DNA from: Cladorhizidae sp. MBARI D1340-BT2
Lineage: Eukaryota > Porifera > Demospongiae > Poecilosclerida > Cladorhizidae
Assembly (NCBI GenBank): GCA_028752905.1
Contig: JAQNBH010000008.1
Span: 1,318,346 to 1,382,345, forward strand
Length of the DNA: 64,000 nt
Direction: 5' to 3'
Both the position numbers and the translations under genes were made by a program. Every line of letters begins with the position of its first letter. Within the stretch, counting starts at the first letter, position 1. The notes below the pieces were generated by a model. That model saw only the letters and a program-made list of their open reading frames with translations, searched no databases and was not told the DNA's origin. Positions 1 through 13,900 of this stretch are shown here, one piece after another.

Positions 1-2171
1 TGTTTGTGCTGGTACAAGTCTAGTACATGTTTGTGCTGGTACAAGTCTAGTGCATGTTTGTGCTGGTACAAGTCTAGTGCATGTTTGTGCTGGTACAAGT
101 CTAGTGCATGTTTGTGCTGGTACAAATCTAGTGCATGTTTGTGCTGGCACAAGTCTAGTGCATGTTTGTGCTGGCACAAGTCTATTGCATGTTTGTGCTG
201 GTACAAGTCTAGTGCATGTTTGTGCTGGTACAAGTCTAGTGCATGTTTGTGCTGGCACAAGTCTAGTGCATGTTTGTGCTGGCACAAGTCTAGTGCATGT
301 TTGTGCTGGTACAAGTCTAGTGCATGTTTGTGCTGGTACAAGTCTAGTGCATGTTTGTGCTGGTACAAGTCTAGTGCATGTTTGTGCTGGTACAAGTCTA
401 GTGCATGTTTGTGCTGGTACAAGTCTAGTGCATGTTTGTGCTGGTACAAGTCTAGTGCATGTTTGTGCTGGTACAAGTCTAGTGCATGTTTGTGCTGGTA
501 CAAGTCTAGTGCATGTTTGTGCTGGCACAAGTCTAGTGCATGTTTGTGCTGGTACAAGTCTAGTGCATGTTTGTGCTGGTGCAAGTCTAGTGCATGTTTG
601 TGCTGGTACAAGTCTAGTGCATGTTTGTGCTGGTACAAGTCTAGTGCATGTTTGTGCTGGCACAAGTCTAGTGCATGTTTGTGCTGGCACAAGTCTAGTG
701 CATGTTTGTGCTGGTACAAGTCTAGTGCATGTTTGTGCTGGCACAAGTCTAGTGCATGTTTGTGCTGGCACAAGTCTAGTGCATGTTTGTGCTGGTACAA
801 GTCTAGTGCATGTTTGTGCTGGTACAAGTCTAGTGCATGTTTGTGCTGGTACAAGTCTAGTGCATGTTTGTGCTGGTACAAGTCTAGTGCATGTTTGTGC
901 TGGCACAAGTCTAGTGCATGTTTGTGCTGGTACAAGTCTAGTGCATGTTTGTGCTGGCACAAGTCTAGTGCATGTTTGTGCTGGTACAAGTCTAGTGCAT
1001 GTTTGTGCTGGTACAAGTCTAGTGCATGTTTCTGCTGGTACAAGTCTAGTGCATGTTTGTGCTGGTACAAGTCTAGTGCATGTTTGTGCTGGTACAAGTC
1101 TAGTGCATGTTTGTGCTGGCACAAGTCTAGTGCATGTTTGTGCTGGTACAAGTCTAGTGCATGTTTGTGCTGGTACAAGTCTAGTGCATGTTTCTGCTGG
1201 TACAAGTCTAGTGCATGTTTGTGCTGGTACAAGTCTAGTGCATGTTTGTGCTGGTACAAGTCTAGTGCATGTTTGTGCTGGCACAAGTCTAGTGCATGTT
1301 TGTGCTGGTACAAGTCTAGTGCATGTTTGTGCTGGTACAAGTCTAGTGCATGTTTGTGCTGGTACAAGTCTAGTGCATGTTTGTGCTGACACAAGTCTAG
1401 TGCATGTTTGTGCTGGTACAAGTCTAGTGCATGTTTGTGCTGGTACAAGTCTAGTGCATGTTTGTGCTGGTACAAGTCTAGTGCATGTTTGTGCTGGTAC
1501 AAGTCTAGTGCATGTTTGTGCTGGTACAAGTCTAGTGCATGTTTGTGCTGGTACAAGTCTAGTGCATGTTTGTGCTGGTACAAGTCTAGTGCATGTTTGT
1601 GCTGGCACAAGTCTAGTGCATGTTTGTGCTGGCACAAGTCTAGTGCATGTTTGTGCTGGTACAAGTCTAGTGCATGTTTGTGCTGGTGCAAGTCTAGTGC
1701 ATGTTTGTGCTGGCACAAGTCTAGTGCATGTTTGTGCTGGTACAAGTCTAGTGCATGTTTGTGCTGGTACAAGTCTAGTGCATGTTTGTGCTGGTACAAG
1801 TCTAGTGCATGTTTGTGCTGGTACAAGTCTAGTGCATGTTTCTGCTGGTACAAGTCTAGTGCATGTTTGTGCTGGTACAAGTCTAGTGCATGTTTGTGCT
1901 GGTACAAGTCTAGTGCATGTTTGTGCTGGTACAAGTCTAGTGCATGTTTGTGCTGGTACAAGTCTAGTGCATGTTTGTGCTGACACAAGTCTAGTGCATG
2001 TTTGTGCTGGTACAAGTCTAGTGCATGTTTGTGCTGTTACAAGTCTAGTGCATGTTTGTGCTGGTACAAGTCTAGTGCATGTTTGTGCTGGTACAAGTCT
2101 AGTGCATGTTTGTGCTGGTACAAGTCTAGTGCATGTTTGTGCTGGTACAAGTCTAGTGCATGTTTGTGCTG

Positions 2172-2862
2172 GCACAAGTCTAGTGCATGTTTGTGCTGGT
2201 ACAAGTCTAGTGCATGTTTGTGCTGGTGCAAGTCTAGTGCATGTTTGTGCTGGTACAAGTCTAGTGCATGTTTGTGCTGGTACAAGTCTAGTGCATGTTT
2301 GTGCTGGCACAAGTCTAGTGCATGTTTGTGCTGGCACAAGTCTAGTGCATGTTTGTGCTGGTACAAGTCTAGTGCATGTTTGTGCTGGCACAAGTCTAGT
2401 GCATGTTTGTGCTGGCACAAGTCTAGTGCATGTTTGTGCTGGTACAAGTCTAGTGCATGTTTGTGCTGGTACAAGTCTAGTGCATGTTTGTGCTGGTACA
2501 AGTCTAGTGCATGTTTGTGCTGGTACAAGTCTAGTGCATGTTTGTGCTGGCACAAGTCTAGTGCATGTTTGTGCTGGCACAAGTCTAGTGCATGTTTGTG
2601 CTGGCACAAGTCTAGTGCATGTTTGTGCTGGTACAAGTCTAGTGCATGTTTGTGCTGGTACAAGTCTAGTGCATGTTTCTGCTGGTACAAGTCTAGTGCA
2701 TGTTTGTGCTGGTACAAGTCTAGTGCATGTTTGTGCTGGTACAAGTCTAGTGCATGTTTGTGCTGGCACAAGTCTAGTGCATGTTTGTGCTGGTACAAGT
2801 CTAGTGCATGTTTGTGCTGGTACAAGTCTAGTGCATGTTTCTGCTGGTACAAGTCTAGTGCA
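2172..2862. repeat. Higher-order duplicate of 525-1215 within the 27-bp array
   Basis: The order of unit variants here repeats the order at about 525-1215, offset by 1647 bp (61 units). The rare GGTGC unit at 2226-2229 matches the one at 579-582. The rare TTTCTG units near 2677 and 2839 match those near 1030 and 1192. Across about 25 units I see only one variant difference. The two runs are therefore a segmental duplication inside the satellite. Boundaries are approximate because neighbouring units are almost identical. Confidence 0.75.
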
Positions 2863-2870
2863 TGTTTGTG

Positions 2871-3174
2871 CTGATACAAATCTAGTGCATGTTTGTGCTG
2901 GTACAAGTCTTGTGCATGTTTGTGCTGGCACTAGTCTAGTGCATGTTTGTGCTGGGTGCATGTTTGTGCTGGCACAAGTCTAGTGCATGTTTGTGCTGGT
3001 ACAAGTCTAGTGCATGTTTGTGCTGATACAAATCTAGTGCATGTTTGTGCTGGTACAAGTCTTGTGCATGTTTGTGCTGGCACTAGTCTAGTGCATGTTT
3101 GTGCTGGGTGCATGTTTGTGCTGGCACAAGTCTAGTGCATGTTTGTGCTGGTACAAGTCTAGTGCATGTTTGTG
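2871..3174. repeat. Tandem duplication of a 152-bp higher-order block
   Basis: Two copies with a 152-bp period (2871-3022 and 3023-3174, the second less exact at its end). Each holds a GATACAAAT unit, a CAAGTCTTG unit, a CACTAGTCTAG unit and a truncated 17-bp unit (GCTGGGTGCATG region). The truncated unit breaks the 27-bp phase, so it shifts every open frame that crosses it. The 15-bp near-palindrome GCACTAGTCTAGTGC is at 2928-2942 and 3080-3094. Confidence 0.85.
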
Positions 3175-4891
3175 CTGGTACAAGTCTAGTGCATGTTTGT
3201 GCTGGTACAAGTCTAGTGCATGTTTGTGCTGGCACAAGTCTAGTGCATGTTTGTGCTGGTACAAGTCTAGTGCATGTTTGTGCTGACACAAGTCTAGTGC
3301 ATGTTTGTGCTGGTACAAGTCTAGTGCATGTTTGTGCTGGTGCAAGTCTAGTGCATGTTTGTGCTGGTACAAGTCTAGTGCATGTTTGTGCTGGTACAAG
3401 TCTAGTGCATGTTTGTGCTGGCACAAGTCTAGTGCATGTTTGTGCTGGTACAAGTCTAGTGCATGTTTGTGCTGATACAAGTCTAGTGCATGTTTGTGCT
3501 GGTACAAGTCTAGTGCATGTTTGTGCTGACACAAGTCTAGTGCATGTTTGTGCTGGTACAAGTCTAGTGCATGTTTGTGCTGGTACAAGTCTAGTGCATG
3601 TTTGTGCTGGCACAAGTCTAGTGCATGTTTGTGCTGGCACAAGTCTAGTGCATGTTTGTGCTGGTACAAGTCTAGTGCATGTTTGTGCTGGTACAAGTCT
3701 AGTGCATGTTTGTGCTGATACAAGTCTAGTGTATGTTTGTGCTGGTACAAGTCTAGTGCATGTTTGTGCTGATACAAATCTAGTGTATGTTTGTGCTGGT
3801 ACAAGTCTAGTGCATGTTTGTGCTGGTACAAGTCTAGTGCATGTTTGTGCTGGTACAAATCTAGTGTATGTTTGTGCTGGCACAAGTCTAGTGCATGTTT
3901 GTGCTGGTACAAGTCTAGTGCATGTTTGTGCTGGTGCAAGTCTAGTGCATGTTTGTGCTGACACAAGTCTAGTGCATGTTTGTGCTGGTACAAGTCTAGT
4001 GCATGTTTGTGCTGGTACAAGTCTAGTGCATGTTTGTGCTGGTACAAGTCTAGTGCATGTTTGTGCTGGCACAAGTCTAGTGCATGTTTGTGCTGGCACA
4101 AGTCTAGTGCATGTTTGTGCTGGCACAAGTCTAGTGCATGTTTGTGCTGGCACAAGTCTAGTGCATGTTTGTGCTGGTACAAGTCTAGTGCATGTTTGTG
4201 CTGGTACAAGTCTAGTGCATGTTTGTGCTGGCACAAGTCTAGTGCATGTTTGTGCTGGTACAAGTCTAGCGCATGTTTGTGCTGGTACAAGTCTAGTGCA
4301 TGTTTGTGCTGGTACAAGTCTAGTGCATGTTTGTGCTGGTACAAGTCTAGTGCATGTTTGTGCTGGTACAAGTCTAGTGCATGTTTGTGCTGGTACAAGT
4401 CTAGTGCATGTTTGTGCTGGCACAAGTCTAGTGCACGTTTGTGCTGGTACAAGTCTAGTGCATGTTTGTGCTGGTACAAGTCTAGTGCATGTTTGTGCTG
4501 ATACAAGTCTAGTGCACGTTTGTGCTGGTACAAGTCTAGTGCATGTTTGTGCTGGTACAAGTCTAGTGCATGTTTGTGCTGATACAAGTCTAGTGCACGT
4601 TTGTGCTGGTACAAGTCTAGTGCATGTTTGTGCTGGTACAAGTCTAGTGCATGTTTGTGCTGGCACAAGTCTAGTGCATGTTTGTGCTGGTACAAGTCTA
4701 GTGCATGTTTGTGCTGGTACAAGTCTAGTGCATGTTTGTGCTGGTGCAAGTCTAGTGCATGTTTGTGCTGGTACAAGTCTAGTGCATGTTTGTGCTGGTG
4801 CAAGTCTAGTGCATGTTTGTGCTGGTACAAGTCTAGTGCATGTTTGTGCTGGTACAAGTCTAGTGCATGTTTGTGCTGGTACAAGTCTAGT

Positions 4892-4991
4892 NNNNNNNNN
4901 NNNNNNNNNNNNNNNNNNNNNNNNNNNNNNNNNNNNNNNNNNNNNNNNNNNNNNNNNNNNNNNNNNNNNNNNNNNNNNNNNNNNNNNNNNN
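4892..4991. other. Assembly gap (100 N)
   Basis: Exactly 100 N between the 27-bp and 29-bp arrays. This is a usual placeholder size, so the true distance and the junction between the two satellites are unknown. Confidence 0.99.
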
Positions 4992-7900
4992 GGGCACTAG
5001 TCTATTAAGCTAATAATAAGGGGCACTAGTCTATTAAGCTAATAATAAGGGGCACTAGTCTATTAAGCTAATAATAAGGGGCACTAGTCTATTAAGCTAA
5101 TAATAAGGGGCACTAGTCTATTAAGCTAATAATAAGGGGCACTAGTCTATTAAGCTAATAATAAGGGGCACTAGTCTATTAAGCTAATAATAAGGGGCAC
5201 TAGTCTATTAAGCTAATAATAAGGGGCACTAGTCTATTAAGCTAATAATAAGGGGCACTAGTCTATTAAGCTAATAATAAGGGGCACTAGTCTATTAAGC
5301 TAATAATAAGGGGCACTAGTCTATTAAGCTAATAATAAGGGGCACTAGTCTATTAAGCTAATAATAAGGGGCACTAGTCTATTAAGCTAATAATAAGGGG
5401 CACTAGTCTATTAAGCTAATAATAAGGGGCACTAGTCTATTAAGCTAATAATAAGGGGCACTAGTCTATTAAGCTAATAATAAGGGGCACTAGTCTATTA
5501 AGCTAATAATAAGGGGCACTAGTCTATTAAGCTAATAATAAGGGGCACTAGTCTATTAAGCTAATAATAAGGGGCACTAGTCTATTAAGCTAATAATAAG
5601 GGGCACTAGTCTATTAAGCTAATAATAAGGGGCACTAGTCTATTAAGCTAATAATAAGGGGCACTAGTCTATTAAGCTAATAATAAGGGGCACTAGTCTA
5701 TTAAGCTAATAATAAGGGGCACTAGTCTATTAAGCTAATAATAAGGGGCACTAGTCTATTAAGCTAATAATAAGGGGCACTAGTCTATTAAGCTAATAAT
5801 AAGGGGCACTAGTCTATTAAGCTAATAATAAGGGGCACTAGTCTATTAAGCTAATAATAAGGGGCACTAGTCTATTAAGCTAATAATAAGGGGCACTAGT
5901 CTATTAAGCTAATAATAAGGGGCACTAGTCTATTAAGCTAATAATAAGGGGCACTAGTCTATTAAGCTAATAATAAGGGGCACTAGTCTATTAAGCTAAT
6001 AATAAGGGGCACTAGTCTATTAAGCTAATAATAAGGGGCACTAGTCTATTAAGCTAATAATAAGGGGCACTAGTCTATTAAGCTAATAATAAGGGGCACT
6101 AGTCTATTAAGCTAATAATAAGGGGCACTAGTCTATTAAGCTAATAATAAGGGGCACTAGTCTATTAAGCTAATAATAAGGGGCACTAGTCTATTAAGCT
6201 AATAATAAGGGGCACTAGTCTATTAAGCTAATAATAAGGGGCACTAGTCTATTAAGCTAATAATAAGGGGCACTAGTCTATTAAGCTAATAATAAGGGGC
6301 ACTAGTCTATTAAGCTAATAATAAGGGGCACTAGTCTATTAAGCTAATAATAAGGGGCACTAGTCTATTAAGCTAATAATAAGGGGCACTAGTCTATTAA
6401 GCTAATAATAAGGGGCACTAGTCTATTAAGCTAATAATAAGGGGCACTAGTCTATTAAGCTAATAATAAGGGGCACTAGTCTATTAAGCTAATAATAAGG
6501 GGCACTAGTCTATTAAGCTAATAATAAGGGGCACTAGTCTATTAAGCTAATAATAAGGGGCACTAGTCTATTAAGCTAATAATAAGGGGCACTAGTCTAT
6601 TAAGCTAATAATAAGGGGCACTAGTCTATTAAGCTAATAATAAGGGGCACTAGTCTATTAAGCTAATAATAAGGTGCACTAGTCTATTAAGCTAATAATA
6701 AGGGGCACTAGTCTATTAAGCTAATAATAAGGGGCACTAGTCTATTAAGCTAATAATAAGGGGCACTAGTCTATTAAGCTAATAATAAGGGGCACTAGTC
6801 TATTAAGCTAATAATAAGGGGCACTAGTCTATTAAGCTAATAATAAGGGGCACTAGTCTATTAAGCTAATAATAAGGGGCACTAGTCTATTAAGCTAATA
6901 ATAAGGGGCACTAGTCTATTAAGCTAATAATAAGGGGCACTAGTCTATTAAGCTAATAATAAGGGGCACTAGTCTATTAAGCTAATAATAAGGGGCACTA
7001 GTCTATTAAGCTAATAATAAGGGGCACTAGTCTATTAAGCTAATAATAAGGGGCACTAGTCTATTAAGCTAATAATAAGGGGCACTAGTCTATTAAGCTA
7101 ATAATAAGGGGCACTAGTCTATTAAGCTAATAATAAGGGGCACTAGTCTATTAAGCTAATAATAAGGGGCACTAGTCTATTAAGCTAATAATAAGGGGCA
7201 CTAGTCTATTAAGCTAATAATAAGGGGCACTAGTCTATTAAGCTAATAATAAGGGGCACTAGTCTATTAAGCTAATAATAAGGGGCACTAGTCTATTAAG
7301 CTAATAATAAGGGGCACTAGTCTATTAAGCTAATAATAAGGGGCACTAGTCTATTAAGCTAATAATAAGGGGCACTAGTCTATTAAGCTAATAATAAGGG
7401 GCACTAGTCTATTAAGCTAATAATAAGGGGCACTAGTCTATTAAGCTAATAATAAGGGGCACTAGTCTATTAAGCTAATAATAAGGGGCACTAGTCTATT
7501 AAGCTAATAATAAGGGGCACTAGTCTATTAAGCTAATAATAAGGGGCACTAGTCTATTAAGCTAATAATAAGGGGCACTAGTCTATTAAGCTAATAATAA
7601 GGGGCACTAGTCTATTAAGCTAATAATAAGGGGCACTAGTCTATTAAGCTAATAATAAGGGGCACTAGTCTATTAAGCTAATAATAAGGGGCACTAGTCT
7701 ATTAAGCTAATAATAAGGGGCACTAGTCTATTAAGCTAATAATAAGGGGCACTAGTCTATTAAGCTAATAATAAGGGGCACTAGTCTATTAAGCTAATAA
7801 TAAGGGGCACTAGTCTATTAAGCTAATAATAAGGGGCACTAGTCTATTAAGCTAATAATAAGGGGCACTAGTCTATTAAGCTAATAATAAGGGGCACTAG

Positions 7901-10900
7901 TCTATTAAGCTAATAATAAGGGGCACTAGTCTATTAAGCTAATAATAAGGGGCACTAGTCTATTAAGCTAATAATAAGGGGCACTAGTCTATTAAGCTAA
8001 TAATAAGGGGCACTAGTCTATTAAGCTAATAATAAGGGGCACTAGTCTATTAAGCTAATAATAAGGGGCACTAGTCTATTAAGCTAATAATAAGGGGCAC
8101 TAGTCTATTAAGCTAATAATAAGGGGCACTAGTCTATTAAGCTAATAATAAGGGGCACTAGTCTATTAAGCTAATAATAAGGGGCACTAGTCTATTAAGC
8201 TAATAATAAGGGGCACTAGTCTATTAAGCTAATAATAAGGGGCACTAGTCTATTAAGCTAATAATAAGGGGCACTAGTCTATTAAGCTAATAATAAGGGG
8301 CACTAGTCTATTAAGCTAATAATAAGGGGCACTAGTCTATTAAGCTAATAATAAGGGGCACTAGTCTATTAAGCTAATAATAAGGGGCACTAGTCTATTA
8401 AGCTAATAATAAGGGGCACTAGTCTATTAAGCTAATAATAAGGGGCACTAGTCTATTAAGCTAATAATAAGGGGCACTAGTCTATTAAGCTAATAATAAG
8501 GGGCACTAGTCTATTAAGCTAATAATAAGGGGCACTAGTCTATTAAGCTAATAATAAGGGGCACTAGTCTATTAAGCTAATAATAAGGGGCACTAGTCTA
8601 TTAAGCTAATAATAAGGGGCACTAGTCTATTAAGCTAATAATAAGGGGCACTAGTCTATTAAGCTAATAATAAGGGGCACTAGTCTATTAAGCTAATAAT
8701 AAGGGGCACTAGTCTATTAAGCTAATAATAAGGGGCACTAGTCTATTAAGCTAATAATAAGGGGCACTAGTCTATTAAGCTAATAATAAGGGGCACTAGT
8801 CTATTAAGCTAATAATAAGGGGCACTAGTCTATTAAGCTAATAATAAGGGGCACTAGTCTATTAAGCTAATAATAAGGGGCACTAGTCTATTAAGCTAAT
8901 AATAAGGGGCACTAGTCTATTAAGCTAATAATAAGGGGCACTAGTCTATTAAGCTAATAATAAGGGGCACTAGTCTATTAAGCTAATAATAAGGGGCACT
9001 AGTCTATTAAGCTAATAATAAGGGGCACTAGTCTATTAAGCTAATAATAAGGGGCACTAGTCTATTAAGCTAATAATAAGGGGCACTAGTCTATTAAGCT
9101 AATAATAAGGGGCACTAGTCTATTAAGCTAATAATAAGGGGCACTAGTCTATTAAGCTAATAATAAGGGGCACTAGTCTATTAAGCTAATAATAAGGGGC
9201 ACTAGTCTATTAAGCTAATAATAAGGGGCACTAGTCTATTAAGCTAATAATAAGGGGCACTAGTCTATTAAGCTAATAATAAGGGGCACTAGTCTATTAA
9301 GCTAATAATAAGGGGCACTAGTCTATTAAGCTAATAATAAGGGGCACTAGTCTATTAAGCTAATAATAAGGGGCACTAGTCTATTAAGCTAATAATAAGG
9401 GGCACTAGTCTATTAAGCTAATAATAAGGGGCACTAGTCTATTAAGCTAATAATAAGGGGCACTAGTCTATTAAGCTAATAATAAGGGGCACTAGTCTAT
9501 TAAGCTAATAATAAGGGGCACTAGTCTATTAAGCTAATAATAAGGGGCACTAGTCTATTAAGCTAATAATAAGGGGCACTAGTCTATTAAGCTAATAATA
9601 AGGGGCACTAGTCTATTAAGCTAATAATAAGGGGCACTAGTCTATTAAGCTAATAATAAGGGGCACTAGTCTATTAAGCTAATAATAAGGGGCACTAGTC
9701 TATTAAGCTAATAATAAGGGGCACTAGTCTATTAAGCTAATAATAAGGGGCACTAGTCTATTAAGCTAATAATAAGGGGCACTAGTCTATTAAGCTAATA
9801 ATAAGGGGCACTAGTCTATTAAGCTAATAATAAGGGGCACTAGTCTATTAAGCTAATAATAAGGGGCACTAGTCTATTAAGCTAATAATAAGGGGCACTA
9901 GTCTATTAAGCTAATAATAAGGGGCACTAGTCTATTAAGCTAATAATAAGGGGCACTAGTCTATTAAGCTAATAATAAGGGGCACTAGTCTATTAAGCTA
10001 ATAATAAGGGGCACTAGTCTATTAAGCTAATAATAAGGGGCACTAGTCTATTAAGCTAATAATAAGGGGCACTAGTCTATTAAGCTAATAATAAGGGGCA
10101 CTAGTCTATTAAGCTAATAAATAAGGGGCACTAGTCTATTAAGCTAATAATAAGGGGCACTAGTCTATTAAGCTAATAATAAGGGCACTAGTCTATTAAG
10201 CTAATAATAAGGGGCACTAGTCTATTAAGCTAATAATAAGGGGCACTAGTCTATTAAGCTAATAATAAGGGGCACTAGTCTATTAAGCTAATAATAAGGG
10301 GCACTAGTCTATTAAGCTAATAATAAGGGGCACTAGTCTATTAAGCTAATAATAAGGGGCACTAGTCTATTAAGCTAATAATAAGGGGCACTAGTCTATT
10401 AAGCTAATAATAAGGGGCACTAGTCTATTAAGCTAATAATAAGGGGCACTAGTCTATTAAGCTAATAATAAGGGGCACTAGTCTATTAAGCTAATAATAA
10501 GGGGCACTAGTCTATTAAGCTAATAATAAGGGGCACTAGTCTATTAAGCTAATAATAAGGGGCACTAGTCTATTAAGCTAATAATAAGGGGCACTAGTCT
10601 ATTAAGCTAATAATAAGGGGCACTAGTCTATTAAGCTAATAATAAGGGGCACTAGTCTATTAAGCTAATAATAAGGGGCACTAGTCTATTAAGCTAATAA
10701 TAAGGGGCACTAGTCTATTAAGCTAATAATAAGGGGCACTAGTCTATTAAGCTAATAATAAGGGGCACTAGTCTATTAAGCTAATAATAAGGGGCACTAG
10801 TCTATTAAGCTAATAATAAGGGGCACTAGTCTATTAAGCTAATAATAAGGGGCACTAGTCTATTAAGCTAATAATAAGGGGCACTAGTCTATTAAGCTAA

Positions 10901-13900
10901 TAATAAGGGGCACTAGTCTATTAAGCTAATAATAAGGGGCACTAGTCTATTAAGCTAATAATAAGGGGCACTAGTCTATTAAGCTAATAATAAGGGGCAC
11001 TAGTCTATTAAGCTAATAATAAGGGGCACTAGTCTATTAAGCTAATAATAAGGGGCACTAGTCTATTAAGCTAATAATAAGGGGCACTAGTCTATTAAGC
11101 TAATAATAAGGGGCACTAGTCTATTAAGCTAATAATAAGGGGCACTAGTCTATTAAGCTAATAATAAGGGGCACTAGTCTATTAAGCTAATAATAAGGGG
11201 CACTAGTCTATTAAGCTAATAATAAGGGGCACTAGTCTATTAAGCTAATAATAAGGGGCACTAGTCTATTAAGCTAATAATAAGGGGCACTAGTCTATTA
11301 AGCTAATAATAAGGGGCACTAGTCTATTAAGCTAATAATAAGGGGCACTAGTCTATTAAGCTAATAATAAGGGGCACTAGTCTATTAAGCTAATAATAAG
11401 GGGCACTAGTCTATTAAGCTAATAATAAGGGGCACTAGTCTATTAAGCTAATAATAAGGGGCACTAGTCTATTAAGCTAATAATAAGGGGCACTAGTCTA
11501 TTAAGCTAATAATAAGGGGCACTAGTCTATTAAGCTAATAATAAGGGGCACTAGTCTATTAAGCTAATAATAAGGGGCACTAGTCTATTAAGCTAATAAT
11601 AAGGGGCACTAGTCTATTAAGCTAATAATAAGGGGCACTAGTCTATTAAGCTAATAATAAGGGGCACTAGTCTATTAAGCTAATAATAAGGGGCACTAGT
11701 CTATTAAGCTAATAATAAGGGGCACTAGTCTATTAAGCTAATAATAAGGGGCACTAGTCTATTAAGCTAATAATAAGGGGCACTAGTCTATTAAGCTAAT
11801 AATAAGGGGCACTAGTCTATTAAGCTAATAATAAGGGGCACTAGTCTATTAAGCTAATAATAAGGGGCACTAGTCTATTAAGCTAATAATAAGGGGCACT
11901 AGTCTATTAAGCTAATAATAAGGGGCACTAGTCTATTAAGCTAATAATAAGGGGCACTAGTCTATTAAGCTAATAATAAGGGGCACTAGTCTATTAAGCT
12001 AATAATAAGGGGCACTAGTCTATTAAGCTAATAATAAGGGGCACTAGTCTATTAAGCTAATAATAAGGGGCACTAGTCTATTAAGCTAATAATAAGGGGC
12101 ACTAGTCTATTAAGCTAATAATAAGGGGCACTAGTCTATTAAGCTAATAATAAGGGGCACTAGTCTATTAAGCTAATAATAAGGGGCACTAGTCTATTAA
12201 GCTAATAATAAGGGGCACTAGTCTATTAAGCTAATAATAAGGGGCACTAGTCTATTAAGCTAATAATAAGGGGCACTAGTCTATTAAGCTAATAATAAGG
12301 GGCACTAGTCTATTAAGCTAATAATAAGGGGCACTAGTCTATTAAGCTAATAATAAGGGGCACTAGTCTATTAAGCTAATAATAAGGGGCACTAGTCTAT
12401 TAAGCTAATAATAAGGGGCACTAGTCTATTAAGCTAATAATAAGGGGCACTAGTCTATTAAGCTAATAATAAGGGGCACTAGTCTATTAAGCTAATAATA
12501 AGGGGCACTAGTCTATTAAGCTAATAATAAGGGGCACTAGTCTATTAAGCTAATAATAAGGGGCACTAGTCTATTAAGCTAATAATAAGGGGCACTAGTC
12601 TATTAAGCTAATAATAAGGGGCACTAGTCTATTAAGCTAATAATAAGGGGCACTAGTCTATTAAGCTAATAATAAGGGGCACTAGTCTATTAAGCTAATA
12701 ATAAGGGGCACTAGTCTATTAAGCTAATAATAAGGGGCACTAGTCTATTAAGCTAATAATAAGGGGCACTAGTCTATTAAGCTAATAATAAGGGGCACTA
12801 GTCTATTAAGCTAATAATAAGGGGCACTAGTCTATTAAGCTAATAATAAGGGGCACTAGTCTATTAAGCTAATAATAAGGGGCACTAGTCTATTAAGCTA
12901 ATAATAAGGGGCACTAGTCTATTAAGCTAATAATAAGGGGCACTAGTCTATTAAGCTAATAATAAGGGGCACTAGTCTATTAAGCTAATAATAAGGGGCA
13001 CTAGTCTATTAAGCTAATAATAAGGGGCACTAGTCTATTAAGCTAATAATAAGGGGCACTAGTCTATTAAGCTAATAATAAGGGGCACTAGTCTATTAAG
13101 CTAATAATAAGGGGCACTAGTCTATTAAGCTAATAATAAGGGGCACTAGTCTATTAAGCTAATAATAAGGGGCACTAGTCTATTAAGCTAATAATAAGGG
13201 GCACTAGTCTATTAAGCTAATAATAAGGGGCACTAGTCTATTAAGCTAATAATAAGGGGCACTAGTCTATTAAGCTAATAATAAGGGGCACTAGTCTATT
13301 AAGCTAATAATAAGGGGCACTAGTCTATTAAGCTAATAATAAGGGGCACTAGTCTATTAAGCTAATAATAAGGGGCACTAGTCTATTAAGCTAATAATAA
13401 GGGGCACTAGTCTATTAAGCTAATAATAAGGGGCACTAGTCTATTAAGCTAATAATAAGGGGCACTAGTCTATTAAGCTAATAATAAGGGGCACTAGTCT
13501 ATTAAGCTAATAATAAGGGGCACTAGTCTATTAAGCTAATAATAAGGGGCACTAGTCTATTAAGCTAATAATAAGGGGCACTAGTCTATTAAGCTAATAA
13601 TAAGGGGCACTAGTCTATTAAGCTAATAATAAGGGGCACTAGTCTATTAAGCTAATAATAAGGGGCACTAGTCTATTAAGCTAATAATAAGGGGCACTAG
13701 TCTATTAAGCTAATAATAAGGGGCACTAGTCTATTAAGCTAATAATAAGGGGCACTAGTCTATTAAGCTAATAATAAGGGGCACTAGTCTATTAAGCTAA
13801 TAATAAGGGGCACTAGTCTATTAAGCTAATAATAAGGGGCACTAGTCTATTAAGCTAATAATAAGGGGCACTAGTCTATTAAGCTAATAATAAGGGGCAC

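Larger units (their letters stand above)
1..4891. repeat. 27-bp tandem satellite array
   Basis: About 180 head-to-tail copies of a 27-bp unit (for example 55-81; core GCTGGTACAAGTCTAGTGCA followed by TGTTTGT). The array runs off the left edge and is cut on the right by the N gap. Most variation is at one spot: GGTAC, GGCAC, GGTGC or GACAC/GATAC, plus TTTGTG/TTTCTG and CAAGT/CAAAT. Because 27 is nine codons and the unit has few stops, long open frames appear in several frames on both strands as 9-residue periodic peptides. I treat these as by-products, not genes. No spacers, promoter or unique sequence is visible inside the array. Confidence 0.97.

Noticed and set aside
50..5000. Very long open frames (up to 977 codons) with 9-residue Cys-rich repeats
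   Set aside because: They exist in several frames on both strands because the unit is 27 bp and nearly stop-free. There is no splice, promoter or non-repeat context, and a truncated unit shifts the frame.
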